Below are positions 60,255 through 64,000 of a stretch of DNA of 64,000 nt, one piece after another. The notes under the pieces are model-generated. The model was not told where the DNA came from, did no database searches, and worked only from the letters and a program-made list of their open reading frames with translations. The translations under genes were made by a program, and so were the position numbers. Source of the stretch: Phycisphaerae bacterium (GTDB lineage Bacteria > Chloroflexota > Anaerolineae > 4572-78 > J111); contig JANQQF010000185.1 of the NCBI GenBank assembly GCA_028285035.1, positions 62,001 to 126,000 on the forward strand. The letters are read 5' to 3'. Each line of letters opens with the position of its first letter. Positions within the stretch are counted from its first letter, which is position 1.

Positions 60255-61322
60255 CTACCCTCTCCACACATTCCACAAGTCCTGGATGCATGTTTCAAGA
60301 TCACCCCAATAGACTTTGAAACGGGATTGTTCAAAATATTTGGCCAGATAAGCTTTGACTTTGGTTGGGTCAGCATGATCCTGGCCTGGCCCAATCTGCA
60401 TCGAAATTCCCTCGGCGATGTTGCGATTGTTGGTCCGGCTGTCGTTTCGGGCCTTAATCAAGCCTCGAAACAACGCCCGAAACTCCCAACTGTAAACTTC
60501 GTATCCCAACAACAACAACGAGGTACCGCTCAGGGCCTTGAGTACGCTGCTGGGAATTCGTTTTTGCTGCTCAGAGTGATGGACTTCAAAGTTTTGAGTC
60601 GAGACCTTAATCAGAAAATCAAGATAATCATCTTCGGTCAAAACCAGCGATTCAGGATACTTATCCAAGCCATATAAATGATAAACCAGCGGACGCTCTA
60701 TACTGGGCTGATAGTCGGGCTCCTGGTTATAAATGGAGGGGATATGGTACAAGGTATCGTCCCAGTAGAACATTTCGGTCACTGGGTTTTTGTTGGCGCG
60801 GCTCAATGCCACTTCTAAAAAATCGTGATAACTCGTTGTAACGTAGATGGGGAGCGGTAATTCGGCCAGCAGCCGGAGTGGGTTTTGTTGAGTCTCATCA
60901 AATTTGGGATAGCCGAGCTGGTAAGCAATTTCAGAAAAGCTTTTTTCGATAGCCGTTTCTTCAACCTCCTCCAGCAAATCAGGATCGAGATCATCATCAT
61001 CCTCAACCATCCCCAGCAGAAAGCCGATTAAGGACGTCAGATAATGGGCTTTGGCCGCCCGGGCACTTTCCTGCACACTATAATATTGGGCTACTTGAGT
61101 CAATTGACGGTTCGCGTGACCCGACAATGGGGAGGCCACATCTTCGTCCTCGGCCCAACTTTCAGCCACATCAGCCGGATCGAGATCGAAAATTCGAGCA
61201 CTGATAAAGTTACTGATAAAAGGAGTGATGGTACCGCGTTCGAGTTGCGTTTTGGTGTTCCCCCAAAAGGGATCGACCTCGGTTGACAATTTCTTTTTAA
61301 CCAGCTTTTTCTTCTTGAGCAT
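60255..61322 (-). CDS. SIR2-like domain protein, possible NAD-consuming effector
   Basis: A 355-residue protein starting with a Lys cluster (MLKKKKLVKKK). It has a SIR2-like pattern: TTSYHDFLE at 161-169, the position of the TTNYDxL(L/I)E motif, then YHLYGL at 213-218 and LVLTEDDYLDFL at 225-236. The usual N-terminal GAGxS loop is not obvious (FISNFISARIF appears there), so the enzyme may be degenerate or divergent. SIR2-like proteins in conflict systems cleave NAD when triggered. AGGAGGAG lies before ATG 61322. It sits between the FGE-like and nSTAND genes with gaps of 13 and 7 nt, so all are one operon. Confidence 0.75.
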   Translation of the reverse strand: MLKKKKLVKKKLSTEVDPFWGNTKTQLERGTITPFISNFISARIFDLDPADVAESWAEDEDVASPLSGHANRQLTQVAQYYSVQESARAAKAHYLTSLIGFLLGMVEDDDDLDPDLLEEVEETAIEKSFSEIAYQLGYPKFDETQQNPLRLLAELPLPIYVTTSYHDFLEVALSRANKNPVTEMFYWDDTLYHIPSIYNQEPDYQPSIERPLVYHLYGLDKYPESLVLTEDDYLDFLIKVSTQNFEVHHSEQQKRIPSSVLKALSGTSLLLLGYEVYSWEFRALFRGLIKARNDSRTNNRNIAEGISMQIGPGQDHADPTKVKAYLAKYFEQSRFKVYWGDLETCIQDLWNVWRG

Positions 61323-61335
61323 AAAAATGCTCCTC

Positions 61336-62358
61336 CTATAGTTCCTCAACCACCCGAAATCCTCGCCGAACGTGGAGGGTGTCGGCGGCAAACCGGGCCC
61401 GTGTGGTACAGCGTAGACGGGCTGGCGCATCCTTAAACGAGCCGCCCCGACAGACTCGGTACTCTCGGTGGAGGGTCTGTTCGGCAGGGGGAGCCTCGCG
61501 CCCATCGGGCTGATTGGGGGGTGGATAAGGATAATGAAAATCAGGTTCGGCCCGCTCCCTGCCCCAAATCGTATGGGTCCACTCCCAGACATTACCGACC
61601 ATATCAAAACAGCCGTACGGACTTTGGGCGGGGTAATGGTCAACGGGCGTGGTTTCCCGACCATTTTGATTGGCCAATTGATCGTCCCAGCTTTGCCCCC
61701 AAGGATAGTCCCGTTGATCTTGCGACCCTCGGGCCGCCTTTTCCCACTCAGCCTCGCTGGGCAGGCGATAGGCACGGCCAGTTTGTTCGCTCAACCAGCG
61801 GCAATAGGTCACCGCATCGTCCCAACGAATGCCCACCAATGGATGATTTAGCTTGGCCTCAGGCGGAGCGTATCCGACCCGAGCCAGTTCCCAGCCCGCT
61901 TTAGGCGAGATGGCGGCTCCAGTTTGTTTCATAAATTCGACGTACTGGGCGTTGGTAATTGGAAATTTGCCAATTTTGTAGAGCGGCAGGCTCGTCGTAT
62001 GGGCCGGAGCTTCGTGGGAATCGCCATCATCGCGCCCCATCGTAAATGGCCCGTCGGGAATGAGAATGGTTTCAGGCTCATAGGGTAATCGTGGTCGCTC
62101 AAGTTCAACGTCATCCACATCGATATCTTCCACATTATTGGCTAAAAGCAGCGGTCTCAGCCCTTTTTTGAGGTTATTCAGGCTGGGTTCAGTCAGTTCA
62201 GTGGACAAGGCTTCCATAATCAACTCAATAGCATCTTCGTGATCGCTGATTTGGTTGAGAAGATCCAGCGGGACACGGATGCCATATTTGGCTTCCCTTT
62301 CCCGGAGGACGTGCAGATTTTCGCGTGTTCTCTGCAATAGTTGTTTGAGCGTGGCCAT
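61336..62358 (-). CDS. FGE-like domain protein with an N-terminal effector-associated-type domain
   Basis: A 340-residue protein. Residues 1-52 (LLQRTRENLHVLREREAKYG, then VPLDLLNQISDHEDAIELI) resemble small helical domains found at the N-termini of proteins in NACHT/STAND conflict systems, which bring partners together. Residues 95-340 form a formylglycine-generating-enzyme-like domain: MGRDDGDSHEAP, FPITNAQYVEFM, RLPSEAEWEKAARG, YGCFDMVGNVWEWT and CRGGSFKD. The Cys that normally follows the RGGSF(L) block is missing; RLRCTTR keeps one Cys. It may thus bind ligand rather than catalyse. First gene of the cassette. Confidence 0.85.
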   Translation of the reverse strand: MATLKQLLQRTRENLHVLREREAKYGIRVPLDLLNQISDHEDAIELIMEALSTELTEPSLNNLKKGLRPLLLANNVEDIDVDDVELERPRLPYEPETILIPDGPFTMGRDDGDSHEAPAHTTSLPLYKIGKFPITNAQYVEFMKQTGAAISPKAGWELARVGYAPPEAKLNHPLVGIRWDDAVTYCRWLSEQTGRAYRLPSEAEWEKAARGSQDQRDYPWGQSWDDQLANQNGRETTPVDHYPAQSPYGCFDMVGNVWEWTHTIWGRERAEPDFHYPYPPPNQPDGREAPPAEQTLHREYRVCRGGSFKDAPARLRCTTRARFAADTLHVRRGFRVVEEL

Positions 62359-62491
62359 CGTGGGTTTATACTCTTCTATTCATCTGAGGGGTATTTTATC
62401 CCTCAGTATACCACGAATCTTAAGGGAACTACAATAAACGGGAGTTTTACTGGTAGTGGCATCGCCTCAACCAGATCGAATAACAATTTGT

Positions 62492-62512
62492 GTAGGGGCA
62501 ACGGCAATCGGG
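62492..62512 (+). repeat. Short direct repeat, right flank of the conflict cassette
   Basis: Partner of 56704-56724, lying about 130 nt upstream of the FGE-like gene. It is followed by GGCAATCG/CGATTGCC (62503-62528), an 8-bp inverted repeat that the left copy lacks. Such GTAGGGGC-type sequences are common as dispersed repeats, so this may be chance. Confidence 0.45.
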
Positions 62513-62578
62513 CCGGAGCCGATTGCCTCGCCCTCCATTGGGAGCAGTAATTTAGGGAGGTATCCATCTAAAATCTGA

Positions 62579-63067
62579 TTAGCCTGAAGCGCAACCACCG
62601 AATTGACGTTGCAAGGCATTAACGGCAGCCGTCATACTCTGTTCCAATTGCTTGCGCATGGCAGGGACATTGCTGTGCTCAAAATAATGTTGCCATGTCA
62701 TTTGACAGCCGCCAACAACGGGAGTGAAGGAGAGAACAACGACGTGACCACGCATTCCAAATGGATGCGTCGCGTCGATACCCCGAAAGGCATAGCCTTG
62801 TGGCGGTTGCCAATCGATGATCTCTTCTTCCAGCACCAATCCATTTTCTAAAATACAGGTACGTATCGAACCTACTGAGGTCACCTCACCCACGTTGGGT
62901 GAGGTGACCGTCACATCCTTCATCCACGAGAACACTTGGCACATCATTGCTGGGTTGTTGAGGGCATGGAAGAGGATATCTGGAGCTGCATTAATCATCG
63001 AGGTTAACGCAATCTGCAGTGGAGCGGCTGTCCATTGGCTAACGTTAATCTGATCGTAATACATCAT
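62579..63067 (-). CDS. SRPBCC-superfamily protein
   Basis: A 162-residue START/SRPBCC-type ligand-binding protein, with the usual opening strand and helix (LTSMINAAPDILFHALNNP), TVGSIRTCILENG and a late LSFTPVVGGCQMTWQHYFEH before the long C-terminal helix. Members bind hydrophobic ligands; some are polyketide cyclases. A perfect 14-bp inverted repeat lies in its coding region at 62879-62909. The next gene in the same direction upstream is the haloalkane dehalogenase homologue with a 36-nt gap, so the two may be an operon. Met2 is an alternative start. Confidence 0.8.
   Translation of the reverse strand: MMYYDQINVSQWTAAPLQIALTSMINAAPDILFHALNNPAMMCQVFSWMKDVTVTSPNVGEVTSVGSIRTCILENGLVLEEEIIDWQPPQGYAFRGIDATHPFGMRGHVVVLSFTPVVGGCQMTWQHYFEHSNVPAMRKQLEQSMTAAVNALQRQFGGCASG
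62879..62909. other. Perfect 14-bp inverted repeat within the SRPBCC gene
   Basis: GGTCACCTCACCCA (62879-62892) and TGGGTGAGGTGACC (62896-62909) with a CGT loop. It encodes VTSPNVGEVTS in frame. Such a stable hairpin in a coding region could affect translation or be a repeat insertion. Confidence 0.5.
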
Positions 63068-63103
63068 TTCCTCACAGTCATCATCTGTAGACCAGATGAT
63101 AGA

Positions 63104-64000
63104 TTAAGATTGAAAGGAGACCATCTCAGCAGTGACGGGATTCCTTTCGACTCTTCGATACCACTCAGCGATCCCTTGCCCGATCTCGTGTGGATAATCC
63201 TCTTGAATAAAATGCAAGCCTTCTCCAAGATCGATGATCTCTACGTTGCTGATATTTTCTTTGACCCAAGTCACATCTTTTCCTATCATTGCAACACCAG
63301 GTGTCACCTGAAAACCGAGCATCGGTGTATCAGTTTCGGCCAGCCATTTTCTGTATGACAAAATCGCATCCGCAACTGCCTTTGGTTTCCCATTGATCGG
63401 GATTTCCCTTGGCCAGACCAATAAGGGGGTTCGACTCTTCATTGTCGGATATGGGCGTTTATAGTGTCCCATTTCCTCGTCACTTAAATCTCTCATAACC
63501 AGGTCTGGAATGACCTTATTAACCATGATGTTGGCGACTTTAACCATCAAAGGCCCAAACAGAGATGACCTCATTAATTTCATACCAATTTTAGTGCTGG
63601 TCGGCATTTCATCAACGACCGGGATCGAAACCATGGCTTCCATAAAGGCGATGGCCTTGATATTCTCACGGTTTAGGTTGGCATAATGAAAGCCAAGACC
63701 AGACCCCCAGTCGTGCAGGACGAGCGTCACATTCTTTAACCCCATTTGCGTTATAAACGCATCAAGATATTTATAGGTGTTGACAAATCCGTACTCGATA
63801 TCCGGTTTATCGGATTTTCCCATACCAATGAGATCGGGGGCAATACAACGACCCAGACCGGTTAGATAAGGAATAACATTTCGCCAGAGATAAGATGATG
63901 TTGGGGCACCGTGCAAGAATAAGATCGGATCACCTTCACCCTCATCAATGTAATGCATCTTTGAGCCTAACACGGACACATATTTCGATTGAAATGGAAA
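63104..64000 (-). CDS. Haloalkane dehalogenase homologue, N-terminus beyond the window
   Basis: An alpha/beta hydrolase, homologous to DhaA/LinB over its whole visible length. The frame stays open to the window end, adding FPFQSKY before GTG 63979, and that matches the known start of the family (FPF..YVEVLG), so the gene is cut at its 5' end. Numbering from GTG 63979: nucleophile Asp90 and halide Trp91 in HDWG, acid Glu114 in FMEAM, and base His256 in GLHFIQED. The second halide ligand, an Asn in the usual HGNPTSSYLWR, is Ala25 here (HGAPTSSYLWR). Activity on haloalkanes is therefore uncertain; a related hydrolase role is possible. Confidence 0.88.
   Translation of the reverse strand, partial: FPFQSKYVSVLGSKMHYIDEGEGDPILFLHGAPTSSYLWRNVIPYLTGLGRCIAPDLIGMGKSDKPDIEYGFVNTYKYLDAFITQMGLKNVTLVLHDWGSGLGFHYANLNRENIKAIAFMEAMVSIPVVDEMPTSTKIGMKLMRSSLFGPLMVKVANIMVNKVIPDLVMRDLSDEEMGHYKRPYPTMKSRTPLLVWPREIPINGKPKAVADAILSYRKWLAETDTPMLGFQVTPGVAMIGKDVTWVKENISNVEIIDLGEGLHFIQEDYPHEIGQGIAEWYRRVERNPVTAEMVSFQS

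Overview
The window reads as a chromosome segment of a free-living bacterium, most likely a member of the Chloroflexota (Anaerolineae or Ardenticatenia-like). This is inferred from gene content: two large MalT-type LuxR regulators, an nSTAND/SIR2-like/FGE-like conflict cassette, a fasciclin-LysM exoprotein, a lysylphosphatidylglycerol-synthase-type membrane protein beside a GT2 glycosyltransferase, and a plant-type glucuronokinase-like GHMP kinase coupled to GalU. I see no tRNA, rRNA, CRISPR array or intact insertion sequence. Taxonomy was not tested by any search.

Layout. 1-2135: end of an unknown gene, a flippase-like membrane protein and a GT2 glycosyltransferase. 2145-6257: two paralogous ATPases (one with an OmpR-type DNA-binding tail) divergent from a Band-7/SPFH-like protein and a protein with an internal duplication. 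6326-12028: a triple-FKBP lipoprotein, a GT39-like membrane glycosyltransferase, a small unknown gene and an anchored phospholipase-D-fold protein. 12315-15764: one-chain pyruvate carboxylase behind a good promoter. 15874-20576: pentapeptide-repeat lipoprotein, a SpecificRecomb-type membrane protein and small membrane proteins.

20832-40257 is a long, nearly all minus-strand accessory region. It holds four paralogous zinc-less MDR oxidoreductases, an SDR, an NmrA-like protein, a two-domain sulfurtransferase, a rhodanese, many small membrane proteins (DUF2306-, DUF4386- and DUF6326-like), a membrane protein/XRE regulator pair, a thioredoxin-reductase-like flavoprotein with an adjacent Rrf2 regulator, a LuxR/MalT regulator, an alpha/beta hydrolase, and two copies of a small uncharacterised family. 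Several perfect palindromes and one duplicated upstream element lie between these genes.

40499-46597: a PlsC-like acyltransferase, a kinase-fold-like protein, a second LuxR/MalT regulator and a three-fasciclin LysM exoprotein. 46923-48811: galU overlapping a GHMP kinase, a likely sugar-1-phosphate to UDP-sugar module. 48812-56203: an IclR regulator with its own operator-promoter region, acoX, a luciferase-like monooxygenase and the E1 alpha, E1 beta and E2 genes of an acetoin/2-oxoacid dehydrogenase complex. A 124-nt conserved intergenic element occurs twice here, once on each side of the monooxygenase gene. 56309-64000: a SnoaL-like protein; a three-gene cassette (EAD-like/FGE-like, SIR2-like, nSTAND-TM-propeller) that resembles NTP-dependent biological conflict systems and is bracketed by a short direct repeat; an SRPBCC protein; and a haloalkane-dehalogenase homologue cut by the window end.

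The best candidates for new biology are the conflict cassette at 56735-62358, the paired 124-nt elements at 50797-50920 and 52482-52605, the ATPase/SPFH-like locus at 2145-6257, and the repeat-derived in-frame inserts in the two LuxR regulators.
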